Shown: positions 9,423 to 21,541 of the stretch, one piece after another
Numbering within the stretch: the stretch's first letter is position 1
Layout of the letters: each line of letters starts with the position of its first letter
Assembly (NCBI GenBank): GCA_946902985.2
Contig: OX336395.1
Coordinates: forward strand, 291,953,065 to 292,017,064
Reading direction: 5' to 3'
Length of the DNA stretch: 64,000 nucleotides
Source of the DNA: Meconema thalassinum
Taxonomy: Eukaryota; Arthropoda; Insecta; Orthoptera; Tettigoniidae
Notes under the pieces: model-generated
What the model saw: the letters and a program-made list of their open reading frames with translations, nothing else
Told to the model about the DNA's origin: nothing
Database searches by the model: none
Translations under genes and position numbers: made by a program

Positions 9423-12114
9423 CATTTTATGTTTGATCTGGCCGGACCAATTTTATCATATTAATTGATAATTTATCTGATCAAACGGAAATTAACATCA
9501 TATTCCCATTTGGGAATGTTCATAACCTATTAATTTTTGTAAGCGTGAACATAGCTCACCAATGCAGAAAAACTGATTTAAGTCCGATACCAAATACTCA
9601 ACACCGCCCCATAGGCTGCCAAGTGTTTGCAGCTATTAGTCCTAGATTCACACCATTCCGAAGGAGATATAATTTCAAGAAAGCAGATTGGCAAAAGTTT
9701 GCTGATCTTCTTGATTCAGAAATTTTACGCATAACACCCTCAGTCTCCAACTATGATGAGTTTGTGGAAGCCGTGAAAACATCAAGACTTTCTACTCCCA
9801 GAGGTTGTCGAGTAAGCTATATACATGGCTTGACAAAAGAATCCCGGAAGCATCTACATAACTATATCCGACTCTTCAACGATAATCCTTACAGCATGGA
9901 AACCATAACCGCTGGCCAAAATTTGTCCACAGCCTTAGCCAAATCCAAAAAAGAATGATGGATAGAGTTACTTGAGAACCTTGATATGTCTAAAAGCAGT
10001 CAGAAAGCATGGCAGTTGCTGCGACGCTTGAACAAAGACCCCACCCACAATCATGGTCATGCAAATATTACACCAGATCAAATTGCTCTTCATCTTGTTC
10101 AGAATGGAAGGGCCATTTTTTCTATTATAGAACAAAACTCAAAAGAGATCCTGACTGTGAAAGCAACCACCTATCAAATGACTTCAGCCTGCATGAACTT
10201 AGAACAGCAGTTAAGAATTGCAAAAATGGTAAAGCGCCTGGTTTAGATGACCTAATGGTTGAGCAAATTAAACATTTTGGTCCCATCACGGAGAGATGGC
10301 TTCTGCAATTCTATAATTATTGCCTGAAGCAAAAACAGATCCCTGCCATCTGGAGGAAAACCAAAGTTATTGCCTTACTAAGCCTGGAAAGGATGCAGCT
10401 GATCCGAAGAACTATCGACCCATTTCGCTTCTTTGCCATTTGTATAAAATCTATGAAAGGATGCTGCTGAATAGACTTACTCCCATTGTTGAACATCATC
10501 TCGTACCTCAACAAGCCGGTTTCCGACCTGGAAAGAATTGTACAGCACAAGTTCTTAATTTGACAGAACATATTGAAGAGGGATATGAAAAAGGATACAT
10601 TTCTGGGGCTGTCTTCGTGGATCTCACAGCAGCATATGATACCATTCAGCATCAACAACTACTGCACAAAGTCTACTACATCACCAGAGACATTAATTTC
10701 AACAGAACTTTGCAGACGCTTTTAGAAAATCGGCGATTCTATGTGGAGTTCCAAGGTAGAAAGAGTAGATGGAGAAGTCAAAGGAATGGCTTGCCTCAGG
10801 GTGTCCTTTCCCCCATATTGTTCAACATATTTACAAATGATCAGCCTCAACCTTCTCTTACAAAGAGCTTCATCTATGCAGATGATCTTGCTTTAGTCAC
10901 ACAGGCCAGAGATTTTGAGGTAGTAGAAAACCAGTTGACTGTTGCTCTGAAGGACCTCTCTGAGTACTATAGAGTCAATAATTTGAGACCGAACCCTGCT
11001 AAAACTCAAATTTGTGCTTTCCACCCATGCAATCGAGAAGCCTATAGAAAGCTTACAGTGTTATGGGAAGATAAAGAGCTTGAACATTGTTTCTACCCCA
11101 AATATCTGGGTGTTACCTTAGATCAAACGTTGACCTACAGTAAACACTGCACTAACACCAAGCAGAAAGTTGCTGCTCGTAACAACATCTTGCGGAAGCT
11201 TACTGGCAGTATATGGGGTGCAGATCCCAATTTACTAAGAACATCAGCCTTGGCTTTGTGTTATTCTGCAGCTGAATATGCATGCCCTGTATAGCGCAAA
11301 TCATCTCATGCAAAGTAAGTTGATGTGGCTCAAAATGAAACCTGCAGGATAGTAACAGGATGTCTCAAAGCTACACCTATTGATAAACTCCACAAGCTAG
11401 CGGGGATTGCTCCTCCAGATGTAAGGCGTGAAGTTGCAGCCAAACTTGAGAGACATAAAGCAGAACATAACACTGATCATCTGTTACATGGTTACCAGCC
11501 ACCACTTAGTAGGCTCAAATCTAGGAAGAGCTTCATGAGAACTACTACTCCCCTCACCAGTCAGCCTGGAGCAGCCAGATTATCTCAGTGGTCAGCAAGA
11601 TCTGAGTGTAATGATTGGATGGCTCCTTCTGAGAACCTTCCTCCTGGTGGAAATCAAGTCTGGAGAGTGTGAAAGTCCTTAAATCGACTCAGGAGTGGCG
11701 TCGGACGAACTAAGGACAACCTGTTCAAATGGGGCTTTTTGAAGGAATCTTCCACCTTGTGTGACTGCGGAGAGGAACAGACAACTAAACACTTAATTAA
11801 CTGTCCTAGTTGTCCTACATCATGTTCCACACAAGAGCTTGTTGATGCTTCAGACAACGCTGTTACTGTTGCACAATTTTGGGCTGATATTGTTTAGTTT
11901 GTCATTTAAGATTTGTGTTACATTGTATAATATTCTATCAACCTTTGGTTTGTTTCCTGTGGTTTTTTTTGCTGTGCTTATGACTCGAAATAAATAAAAA
12001 TACAGTCAAGTCTTGGGAATATTAGTTACAAATTTGGCATCTTTTTCTCCCAGAACTGTTTCATTCTATCTTAGCTGGCGGCCTGTTCTTCGTCCGTTAT
12101 GGTGTCTATTATAA

Positions 12115-12168
12115 AAGCTTTTTAGCCTATTTTCAATTTTGAAAAAATAGGCTTATGAGATCACCTTT

Positions 12169-12200
<32 letters not shown>

Positions 12201-13645
12201 AGTGAGGTGTGTGTGTGTGTGTCCCTAATAACTTTTAAACCGATGGAGCGATTTCAATAAAACTCGGAATTTCATAGCACTATTCCGGGCGACCCCGACC
12301 GTGCCTTTCAAATTTTGTTACGTCTCACCAATCCAACATGGCGGCTGTGCGAAATATTTCACCAGCATTCAATATCTCCGAAACTATTACCGATATCACC
12401 CTGGAATTTATTACGGTTATAAAGGAAACTACTAGAAGTTCAGCTATGTGACTTTTAAAAAACGGGTGACTACAAAACCAACATGGCGGCCACGCGAATT
12501 TGCGACTTTTAAATAGACGTTTATCGCGATTTAACCAACCAAACGCAATAAAACTTGCTACAGTATATGTTCATACACATTGTAATGCACCGACATCTAA
12601 CTTCGTTCAATTGTTTACATAACCACAAGATGGCGGATGTGCGAAATATTTCACCGGCATTCTATATCTCTGAAACTATTAGCGATATCACCCTGAAATT
12701 TTGTACGGAGATAAAGGGCACTACTGGAAGTTCATCTATAAGACTTTCAAAAACCGCTTAACTACAAAACGAACATGGCGGCAAAGCGAATTTGAAAATT
12801 TTAAATAGACCTTTCTCACGATTTAATGTTCCAAACGTAATGAAATCTGGTACAGGAAATGTTTATACACATTGTAATGCACTGGCATCTAATTTACTTC
12901 AATTGTTTACATAACCTCAAGATGGCCGCTGTGCGAATTTTAAAATTAAGTTTTTATTTCTTGTGTCGTAATCATGCGATCGAAGTGCAAGTTTGAATAA
13001 TGAACCTACGCAGTAATTTTCCTTTAATGGTACATGACTCTATGGTCTATACATTTAACAATCCAACATGGCGACCATCCAAAATATTTAGACGGCTCTG
13101 AATATCTACGAATCTATTATAGCAATCAAACTGAATTCTTTTATGTTCATAGGGGCTATGGACATAAGTTCACCTACAGGACTTTATATAACCAGGTGAT
13201 CACAAATCCAACATGGCGGCGAAGCGAAGTATAAATATTCACATGGACGTTTCTCGCAATTTAACCATCCGAGTGCAGTGAAACTTGGTACAGTAAATCC
13301 GTATACGAATGTTAATCCACTGGCATCTGATTTATTTCAATTGTTTCCATAACCACAAGGTGGCAGATGTGCAAAATTTTAAAATCTCCTTGTTACTTCT
13401 TGTGTCCTAATCATGCGATTGAAGTTTGAATGCTACACGTACACAATAATCTTCATGTAAGAGTACATAACTCTAGGACCTACATATACAAAATCCAACA
13501 TGGCGATCATCCGAAATATTTAGTCGGTTCTCAATATCTATGAATCTATTACAGCAATCAAACTCAAATTTTGTATGTTGATAGTGGCAGTTAACATAAG
13601 TAGGATATATGAAAATAGGCTGTATAGTTCTTCACGGAACTACTT
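12115..13645. mobile_element. Non-autonomous repeat with 146-bp ATGGCGG periodicity
   Basis: It begins with a hairpin (AGCCTATTTT / AAAATAGGCT), then ATGAGATCACCTTTTGTC and a GT microsatellite (12172-12240). It ends near a small hairpin AGTTC-TTCACG-GAACT followed by ACTTGTT. Between them a block anchored on (C/G)A(A/T)CATGGCGG recurs about every 146 bp, near 12338, 12483, 12630, 12775, 12922, 13068, 13212, 13361 and 13499. Partial copies occur at 38125-38635 (5' part) and 53171-53548 (3' part). No protein is encoded; the class is uncertain, Helitron-like being one option. Confidence 0.6.
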
Positions 13646-13736
13646 GTTTCTTTTACCATTCTAGCAATACCCATTTTTATTATATGAAATGAGACTCTCG
13701 AGAAGAATTAATGTAACTTGAAATGAAAATAGTGTT

Positions 13737-15210
13737 ACCAGGGCGAATAGAGTAATAAGTGGTGGAACTCCGGTAGTTGACCATTTCCGCCGCTAGATGG
13801 TACTAGCGTTTCTTGGCCTAGACGCGCAGGTGGACGGTCAGTCTGGCTCGTTGTTTATTAAAAGAAGTATTGCACTAAATACGAAGCAAGTTGTGAATAA
13901 CAGAAACAAATCTTCAAGGAAATACGAACATATTAAAATACTGTCCAGAACACACTAAAATACATTTCTAAGAATAGTAGAGCTTACCACTGAACGGAAG
14001 AGATCTTCATTAATTTTCTCACTGATTTTGAAGACGATGAGGATCTCGGTTCCCTAGACATTTCTTTCGCCCGGAAAATGAACCGGCATTTAATGTAATG
14101 AAACACTATCCTAGGGAAACATAATAACAGGTGCTCCTCCGAGCAGCACACATTTCAGAACACAGGAAGTTCACAGATCATATCCACACAATCTGAAAAG
14201 ATATCGCCCCACAACACGCCTCCACTACTGCTTGCACACGTTTCATCCCGTGAAATAAAGATAAAGACGAGTATTTGATAAATTTAGAATCACTTCCCGT
14301 CAAAGTCTCTCAGCTTGGTGAGAATACATACATCACTAACAGCATTAAATGTTTCGGAATCACTTTCCAATGACTAATGCAGGAAGTGCATTTCACAATC
14401 TTCTTTGCTGCTGTGTGAATCAGGTAACCACACAAATAAAAAACAATGTTATCGCCTGCTCTCTCAGAACTGTCATCATTAACTGACAGGATTATAGGAT
14501 CCAGTTCGGGTTCAATGTCTTGTCAGAGTAATAGTTTCTTTAATTTGCTGTCAATATTGTTATCCTTCAGCTCTGCTCATAAGTATTTTATTTCTCGTCA
14601 TAGACTGTAGTCATTAAAGGAAGTAAGCTTATTGACTATAACGTCCTCATAATTAGCTTGTGGGGGCGTGGTGGCTCAGCGGTCAAGCTGTAGGCCTCTC
14701 ACCAAGGCGGACCGGGTTCGATTCCCGGTCAATGCATGTGAGATTTTCGATGTGAAATGCCATGTCCTGTGGTTCGGATTCCACGTAAAACGGAGGTCCC
14801 GTGGCTTATGATCGCGAGATTAACGGTCACGTTAAACTACAAGCTTCCTTCCTTCCTTTAATTAGCTTGTGAAGAAAGGACCTCTTTCACTGGTAGGCCC
14901 ATGTACAGTACCCATAGACTGAAGCAAATGGAGGCGGAAGAAGTCGGTAGAAGTAGGATGATCGTCATTGCTTAAACCTTGTTTAAGTCCAAAATGCCTC
15001 TCAGAAGGTCTTGATTTAATTTTGCAGTTAAAACGTATTTGTATTGTAAGTACAATTTGCGCGCGGTAATGCATCACTGCTTGACAGCCGGCACCTGCTG
15101 CGACCGTATGCTCGGCGCGGCAGGCGCGTGGGGTTGAAATTTAGGACTACTTCATCTTAACCATTGAGTCATATGAAAGTTCCTTCACTTATTACTTTAT
15201 TCGCCCTGGT
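13737..15210 (-). pseudogene. P-element-like DNA transposon, degenerate, minus-strand transposase
   Basis: Inverted ends match over about 30 bp: left ACCAGGGCGAATAGAGTAAT, right (minus strand) ACCAGGGCGAATAAAGTAAT. The trinucleotide GTT flanks both (13734-13736, 15211-15213), but the true target duplication is unclear because ATAGT also mirrors outside. On the minus strand, broken frames resemble the C-terminal half of P/THAP9-type transposases: SNDDHPTSTDFFRLHLL (about 14930-14975) and, past the SINE, IVFYLCGYLIHT followed by KCTSC (about 14410-14460). Many stops. The family call is moderate. Confidence 0.5.
14663..14858 (+). mobile_element. tRNA-derived SINE with 13-bp target duplication
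   Basis: Flanked by TAATTAGCTTGTG (14650-14662 and 14859-14871). A box TGGCTCAGCGG (14672-14682) and perfect B box GGTTCGATTCC (14715-14725), a spacing normal for an internal Pol III promoter. The tail is CTTCCTTCCTT. It lies inside the P-like transposon and is therefore younger. Confidence 0.92.
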
Positions 15211-15324
15211 GTTACTATCCATACAAGAATAGTTTTAATGAACACATTAAGTTACATGTAGGATAAATTATTATCATACAAGATGTGCTCAAGTTCTAAG
15301 GTTCTTTTATTGATTGTTTTTTAT

Positions 15325-15848
15325 TCGTTTTGCATCCACGTTTTTATTCTGGAATGACTTACAAATTCTTAGACTTAGTAGCAAGTACTAAGTACCTTTA
15401 CATAATCGGTGATTTCAACTTGCATGAAATTAATGATATCAACTATGATTTTAGTAAAGGATCAACGTCCAGTCACAGTCTAACACAGTTTATTTCATAT
15501 TTGGGTTTAACATCATACAACAATATTCTTCAAGACAATTCTATGATATTGGATTTAGTCTTGAGTAACATAATAATTGAATTGAAACCTGAATATTTTA
15601 CTCTGGTACCTGAAGTCTTGCATCGTCCTTCCCTCTGTTTGTCATTATTGCCAATTTAAAAATATCCATTTCCGAAAAGTATAAGTCGTGAATATTTCAA
15701 TTACAGAAAAGCTGATTTTATGCATCCATATTGTCAAGTGCGAGACTTCGACTGGAGCTTGTTGTATGCTTTCAACAATGTGAACCTTTCAATAGACTTA
15801 TTTTACAAGTCACTGTTTAAATGTTTTGAAACATGTACGGTATTCCCT
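15325..15848 (+). pseudogene. CR1-like LINE fragment, 5' piece (endonuclease end and linker)
   Basis: The frame 15330-15659 holds the endonuclease motif YIIGDFNLHEIND and ILDLVLSN. Shifted frames continue into the EN-RT linker (NYRKADFMHPY, DWSLLYAFNNV, about 15700-15800). The fragment is cut at 15848 by the RTE-type LINE and resumes at 18985. CR1 or a related Jockey-group clade is the best guess. Confidence 0.65.
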
Positions 15849-18800
15849 CAAAATGGTAAAGGAAGGAATTCCAACAGATGAAGAAAGAGGGGTGGAAGAG
15901 GAATGGGCTAGATTTAAGAAGACACTAGTAGGTGCAGCAGAAGTAGTATGTGGGAGGACAAGTACAGTGTACTCTCGGTAATTTGCGGTAATTAATGCAC
16001 GAAATTCCGCGAATTATTGAAAACCGTGAATTATCCGCAGTTATTTTTCTTAAGCCTAGTAAAAACAAAACAATTAAAATATTGAAGTATGCTTGGAACG
16101 CAAAATAATAATTAAAACACTTGATTGTAGTGTCTTATAAGACATGCTAGGCTAGAGGCAGGCCTATGTGGATTATGCCTACAATAATATTTAAAAAAAA
16201 AAGTCATCTCATTTTGTTTCTTAGATCGTTTATTCTAATTTTCGAGTGCACATTTCCGAAGAAAACATTATAAGAGAACGAAAATTCATTTCGTTTTTTT
16301 CTATATAAGAGATTAGTGTGACTAGGGACTATGGGAAACTTTCGGGATTTCCGTTGCATCACTCCCGCACTCAATATCAACTGGATCTCAGTTTTCCTCA
16401 CCAACAGTCAAATTCCGTGCTATTTCATCTTTGCTTTCATGTCTTAAATCATAATCGTCTTTATCGGCGTCTAACTTGCCCGTTCGAAATATCGTCGTTA
16501 CAGATGTCGGCAAGCGCTTGCTTTTGTAGCGGTATTTTTCTCTCATGACTGGTTGACTGCATGAAGAGCATCCAACAAACACGCTCTCGGTCTCGCGAAA
16601 GTTTACGTCATTACGCAATAATCCCCGTTTACAATACGCTGTCCGTGCATCCACCCTTCACAACTCACAGGTCAGCGACCTTTGAGTGTGGCTGTTGGGA
16701 AAGGGAGGGTAGGTTCCCAGTGAAAGCGCATTCCTCTTGTATTGTTTGGGCTTCGAAGATAAAGGAAATCTATGCTATACCACTCGCGGCAACCTGCTCG
16801 TATGTTTCAAACTTGCGCAAGTAGGACTACTGTTCCATCACAGAGAAACACAGTTCAGTCTTCTCGAATGTCAATGATTTCGTCTTTACGCATTGCGTCG
16901 CACGAAAATTCTTTTAAATGACGGGGAGATTGCTTTACTTAGCATGATATTTAGTTGCCGTGAGAATTTCTATTTAAAAATATAATTGGAGACCGCGAAT
17001 TAACCGCAAAGCGAATTATCGGGAGTGCACTGTAGTAAGAAGATGTGGAAGGAAACACCATGGCGGAATGAGAAGACAAAAGATATAGTAAGGGAAAAGA
17101 ATAGAGCCTTTAGGAGGTGGTATCAAAATAGGACGGTAGAGACAAGGGAAGAGTACCAGGAAAGAAAGAAGGAGGCGAAGAGAGTAGTGGCTGAGGAGAG
17201 AAGAAAGTGGATGGAAGAGTGGACAAAGATGATGGAGGATAGTGAAGGTACAAAAAAGGTCCGGTATGGGATGGTAAAAAATAAGAGGCGGAAGGATTCT
17301 ACGGATTATGTTAGAATGGTGAACAAAAGGGGACAAGAGATAGAAAATAGGGAAGAACTGAAGAAAATGTGGAAACAATATTTTGAAGAATTTCTGAACC
17401 CAAATGGAAATGATGGTGAGGAGGAAGAAATCGGGGAAGAGGAAGATGAACTGCAGACAGAAAAGGACTTAACATGGAAAGAAGTGGAAGATGCAGTGAG
17501 GAAGATTAAAGGAGGGAAGGCACCGGGTGTGGACGAGTTGAGTGTGGAGATGGTGAGAGCAGCAGGAGAGGTGGGGATACAATGGTTGTACCGAGTGATG
17601 AGGACAGCATGGAAGGAAAGGAAGACCCCAGAGGACTGGAAAAAGGGAATAATTGTCCCAATCTTCAAGAAAGGTAGTAGAACAGAATGCAGAAACTATC
17701 TGGGAATAACACCGATGAGTCATTGTGCAAAGATGTTTGAGAAAGATTTGGAAAAGAGAATTAGGACAAGGTTAGAAGGAGGGATGAGGGAAGAATAACA
17801 TGGCTTCAGAGCAGGAAGGTCCTCAGTGGATTTCATTTTTGCTGTAAGGCCTTTACAAGAACAGCACTATGAGTATGGAACAGATCTACTGATGGCCTTC
17901 CTGGACATTGAGAAGGCATATCACAGTGTAAGCAGAAACAAAGTATGGAAGTCCCTGGAGGACAGAGGAGTAGAAAAATGGACTATAAAGAGGATAAAGG
18001 AGATGTACAAGGGAAGCGTGAGCTGTGTGAAAGTGGGAGGAGAGAGATCGGACTGCCTGGAACAGAGAAACGGCCTGAAACAAGGAAGTGCACTGTCACC
18101 GTTACTTTTCATTGTGGTGATGGATGACATAATGACCCGAGTGGCACAAAATAATTGGGGAAGGAAAGATGAAAGCAATGGTGTTTGCAGATGATTTGAT
18201 GATTTGGGGAGACAAGTAGGCGGAAGTACAGGAGCAGTTGGACGTGTGGGAGGGAATAATACAAGGATATGGGATGAAATTTAGCATAAATAAGAGTGAG
18301 ATGGTGATCACAACAAGGAAGAAGGAAAGAACCGCAGCGGAAACAACAATTGGTGGGGAACAGCTGAAGAAAGTGAAGAGTTTCAAGTACCTGGGAAGCC
18401 TGATACAAGATAATGGAAGAAACGATAGAGAAATAAATGTGGGGGAGGCAGGCAGAAGCGTTCCGAAGGAGTGTGAGAAGCATGGAATGGAGCAAGGATG
18501 TCCCTCAGAACAGCATAAAGGTCATATATCGGACGTACTATGTCCCTATCCTGACGTATGCCTCGAAGACCTGGGCTATGAAAGGAAGGGAGAAGAGCAA
18601 AATACAGGCCAGTGAGATGAGGTTCTTGAGAAGCAGTGCTGGAGCTACAAAGATGGACAAAATAAGAAATGAGAGGACCAGAGAATTAATGAAGGAGGGA
18701 CCATTACAGGATGGTATAGAGAAATCTAGACAAAGATGGTATGGACATGTGTATGAATGGAGGAGAAGACGATACCCAGGAGGATACACGAGACGAAGTG

Positions 18801-18977
18801 GAAAGGAAAGAGACCGAGAGACAGGTGGCTGAAGGGGGTGGAAGAAAGCGTGAAGTATAGAGGAGAAGACTGGACAAAGATGGAGGCTGAGAGATGGTGG
18901 GAAGACAGAAGACGTTGGAGAGGCTTGTGTTCCAAACAGACCCGGCCAGTGGCTGGAAACTGTGCATGATGATGATG
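15849..18977 (+). pseudogene. RTE-type LINE copy A1, 5'-truncated, interrupted by a pogo element
   Basis: Target duplication ATTCCCT (15842-15848, 18978-18984); the 3' end is a (GAT)n run as in RTE-clade LINEs. The endonuclease is lost. The linker starts in VKEGIPTDEERG. Excising 15965-17032 and one TA restores VCGRTSSKKMWKETPW. RT motifs: KGGKAPGVDE, FKKGSRTECRNY, FLDIEKAYHS, GLKQGSALSPLLF. A stop at 17796 (GAATAA where sister copies have GAGCAA), a frameshift near 18150 and further damage follow. The C-terminal RWYGHV and GRGRP-like region runs to the end. Sister copies are at 49710 and 53616. Confidence 0.85.
15965..17032. mobile_element. Pogo/Tigger-type transposon, non-autonomous, 1068 bp
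   Basis: TA duplicated (15963-15964, 17033-17034). Left end CAGTGTACTCTCGGTAATTT, right end on the minus strand CAGTGCACTCCCGATAATTC; this CAGTG...CTC..GATAATTCG form is typical of Tigger-like ends. The small frames inside (for example minus 16388-16654) do not show a DDE domain I can recognise. It sits inside LINE copy A1. Confidence 0.85.
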
Positions 18978-18984
18978 ATTCCCT

Positions 18985-19125
18985 AAAGAAAGCATATCCA
19001 GTTTGGCTCACATATGACATTATACAGGACATAAAACGTAAAAAGAAATGCGCTTGAAAGCGAAAGTTTTTTTGATATTACGCGTCCGATTTAGACAGCT
19101 CCGATATGAATTGAAATTCAAAATA
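18985..19125 (+). pseudogene. CR1-like LINE fragment, continuation
   Basis: Continues the linker interrupted at 15848: KKAYPVWLTYDIIQDIKRKK (18985-19044), a conserved stretch just before RT in CR1/Jockey-type proteins, then it decays. No RT motifs follow. Confidence 0.6.
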
Positions 19126-19685
19126 TGAAGTAACAATAACCAATATATTACAATATATTATATTTACATGTTTACATGTTGCCCACTGTTTCATGAACGT
19201 TGGTTGTTTTATTCTCAAAGTTTCCATGCATTATTTGGCTTGGCAATATCCAAATTGTTTCATACGATTTGCACATACAAAATACATGGTCAGTTGGGTT
19301 AAGATTATATACTGCATTACCAAATTGGACAGCTAATTTCAACAGAACGATCCAACTAGTAGGAATCTTCTGGTTTATTTCAAAGTTAGATAATTTCAAA
19401 CCATCAAAATTTTACATCTTTCTCCAATCTATTAACAACATTGTATAACTGACAAGTATGTTTCATCTGAAAATGTTTTCTAGGTTAGACCACATCAATG
19501 TGATGCAGACTATCCATTAAGGTTGATTTATAGTCACATTACGTCGAATATTAAACCACACTGAAGGATTGTGATATAACTGGAAGCTACGTCCGATTCA
19601 CTATAATCTAACCATATTATAGATTTATAAGCAGTCCTTTCAAGGTATATTTATATTCATTCTATTCTTATTTATTCAGCAGTCA
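19126..19685. other. Intron DNA, nothing recognised
   Basis: AT-rich sequence without coding signal; overlapping frames at 19172-19448 on both strands look spurious. Confidence 0.4.
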
Positions 19686-19689
19686 TTTG

Positions 19690-20520
19690 CACTGAAGGAC
19701 ATGAGAGAGAAGCTGGTATTCAGAAAGGTGTAAGGCAAGGCTGCAACTTATCACCCATACTTTGTAATCTGCACATTGAACAAGCAATGAAGGAAATTGG
19801 AGAATAAATTAAAGTGGGAAGAAGGAATTCATGATGAAAATCAATAAATGTAAAACAAAAATATTGGATGCAATAAATCAGAAACCTCTTATGGACGTCG
19901 AATTGGCAGGTGAAAAGCTAAAGGAAGTAGGAGACTTCTGTTACGGTACTTAGGAAGCAAAATAACCAGTGATGGACGAAGCAAAGAGGATATAAAAAGT
20001 AGGTTGGCTCAGGCAAGGAAAGTATTTCTACAGAAAAGGAATCTGTTGACATAGAATATAGATTTAGTTATTAGGAAGTCATATTTGAAAGCCTTTGTCT
20101 GGAGCGTGGCGCTCTATGGAAGTGAAACTTGGACTATTGGTGCAGCAGAAAAGAGGAGAATTGAAGCATTTGAAATGTGGTGTTACAGGAGAATGATGAT
20201 CAGATGGGTAGATAGGGTTACAAACGAAGAGGTATAAAGACTAGTGGGAGAGGAGAGATGTTTCTGGAGACTGCAAATGAAGAGAAGAGATAGGTTGGTA
20301 GGACACATACTAAGACACCCAGGAATAGCAAGCTTAGTTATGGAAGGAAGGGTCGAGTACGAGAACTGTAGGGGTAGACCAAGGTTAGAATATGTTAAAC
20401 AGATTGCCTCGGATGTAGGGTGTGGTAGCTATGTATAGATGAAACGATTAGCTCAGGACAGGGGCGTGGAGAGCTGCATCAAACAAGTCAAAAGACTGAA
20501 GACTCCAACAACAACATATG
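19690..20520 (+). pseudogene. RTE-like LINE fragment (RT end and C-terminus)
   Basis: In three broken frames: GVRQGCNLSPILCNL (RT motif, about 19729-19775), LYGSETWTIGAAEKRRIEAF (about 20110-20170), then WRLQMKRRDRLVGHILRHPG and GRPRLEYVKQIASDVG. The tail is CAACAACAACA near 20515. The catalytic ADD region is lost. A different family from copies A-C. Confidence 0.75.
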
Positions 20521-20736
20521 TTTTCTAATTTGTTTTGTGAGCTTTCTTTTTATTTAAACTTCTAATAGTGTTTTGTAAGGATATCCATTTTCTCTTTTGT
20601 CTTTGTAAACTTAGTTTGTACGTATAAGCAGTAATTAAAGTTACTCACGTCCGCAGCATACCTTAAGCTGTACGTGTCTCCTGGGTGGTGCTAAACGAGT
20701 AACAATTTTGGCAAAAACGTTCCAGAATAGAGAAAC

Positions 20737-21252
20737 ATGAGCAAACAAATGCAAACAAACAAAACTGCTCTTTTCAGAGCAAAACAACACAAAGTAAGAA
20801 TACTGCAATGGAATGCAGGTGGTCTATCAACAAAGAAACTTTTGGAAGTAAAGAAAATCATGATAGTCAGAGATATAGACATCCTTCTAATCAATGAAGC
20901 CAACACTACACCTGAAAACATACAATATTTAAAGATCCAAGGGTATACCATCTTCACTCTCTTCAAAACAAGACAAATAGCAAGCGGAATATTTGCAGCA
21001 GTGAAGAACGTCATGTCAAAATTCAGAATTGTAAAAGAAATGGACCCAACAGATACATCAGAAATTATCGAATTATCCATATGGATCAACAACAAGAAAA
21101 TAACAATATTCTGTGTTTACAGTCCTCCAAACAATAAAAATCTGAATCTTCACCTTTTAGAAATCAAAACAGCTACTATTTTTATAGGAGACTTCAATGC
21201 AGCTTCTCCAGTCTGGGGCTACAACTACACAAATTCAGCTGTAAAACAATAA
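20737..21252 (+). pseudogene. I-type LINE endonuclease domain
   Basis: The frame contains ILQWNAGGLSTKK (start of the AP-endonuclease fold), DILLINEANT and IFIGDFNAASPVWG. It ends at a stop near 21250 from a small indel. The remainder of the nuclease (DLILVST, DHRSV-like) is visible in shifted frames up to 21455, where a stop precedes the RT frame. Confidence 0.8.
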
Positions 21253-21541
21253 AAGACCTTATAGAGAGTAGCTCTCTTGAGCTATTATATAGTAACAAAG
21301 ACCCATAGTAACATTCATTCACCACTCTGGTTCCACAACTAACCCAGATCTCATATTAGTCTCAACAGATCTTACAAACCACAGTCATCGATCAGTACTC
21401 GAAGATCCAGGCAGTGGACATAGAATGTCCCTTCTTACTATTACATCATACAGTTAATCTGCGCAAAGTGCAGACCAGAAGATTCGGTGGAACTTTAAAA
21501 AGGCAGACTGGGAAAATTTCAGAAACAAACTTGAAACAAAA

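Larger units (their letters stand above)
8635..9529. mobile_element. Retrozyme-like element: inverted plus tandem 305-bp hammerhead units
   Basis: An 895-bp insertion with the 12-bp duplication TTAATTTTTGTA (8623-8634 and 9530-9541), inside the Jockey-like LINE. It is built from one 305-bp unit: an inverted copy of about 1.2 units (8635-8996), then a full direct unit (8997-9301) and most of a second (9302-9529). The inverted and direct parts are nearly or fully identical, centred near 9051, and even share the same spurious 67-codon frame. Each unit contains one hammerhead-type core. There is no protein coding, so it must use another element's enzymes, probably a PLE. Confidence 0.85.
8080..11985 (+). 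pseudogene. Jockey-like LINE (endonuclease + RT), broken and interrupted
   Basis: Non-LTR retrotransposon of the Jockey group, no RNase H. Endonuclease remnants: DVLCIQETH (about 8165-8195) and VGDFNSHSNVWG (about 8456-8490). The N-terminus is damaged: only traces are visible near 8082. Removing 8635-9541 restores the frame (DLIFVS joined to VNIAHQC). RT follows in shifting frames: KNYRPISLLCHLYKIYER (about 10410-10460), QQAGFRPGKN, VFVDLTAAYDT, NGLPQGVLSPILFN and IYADDLALV (about 10870-10900). The C-terminal part ends near 11897 with a Cys/His knuckle (LCDCGEEQTTKHLINCP). The 3' end is an AAATA-type tail near 11985. Several stops and frameshifts make it dead. Confidence 0.85.

Noticed and set aside
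8678..9425. Two identical 67-codon frames on opposite strands (8678-8881 and 9222-9425)
   Set aside because: Identity comes from the inverted repeat of the ribozyme unit; the frame runs through the ribozyme core and is not a gene.
12172..12240. GT microsatellite as a regulatory Z-DNA site
   Set aside because: It is a constant part of the repeat family (also at 38185-38217), with no independent evidence of function.
14663..14740. A functional tRNA gene
   Set aside because: A and B boxes are good, but the sequence continues into a SINE body with tail and 13-bp target duplication.
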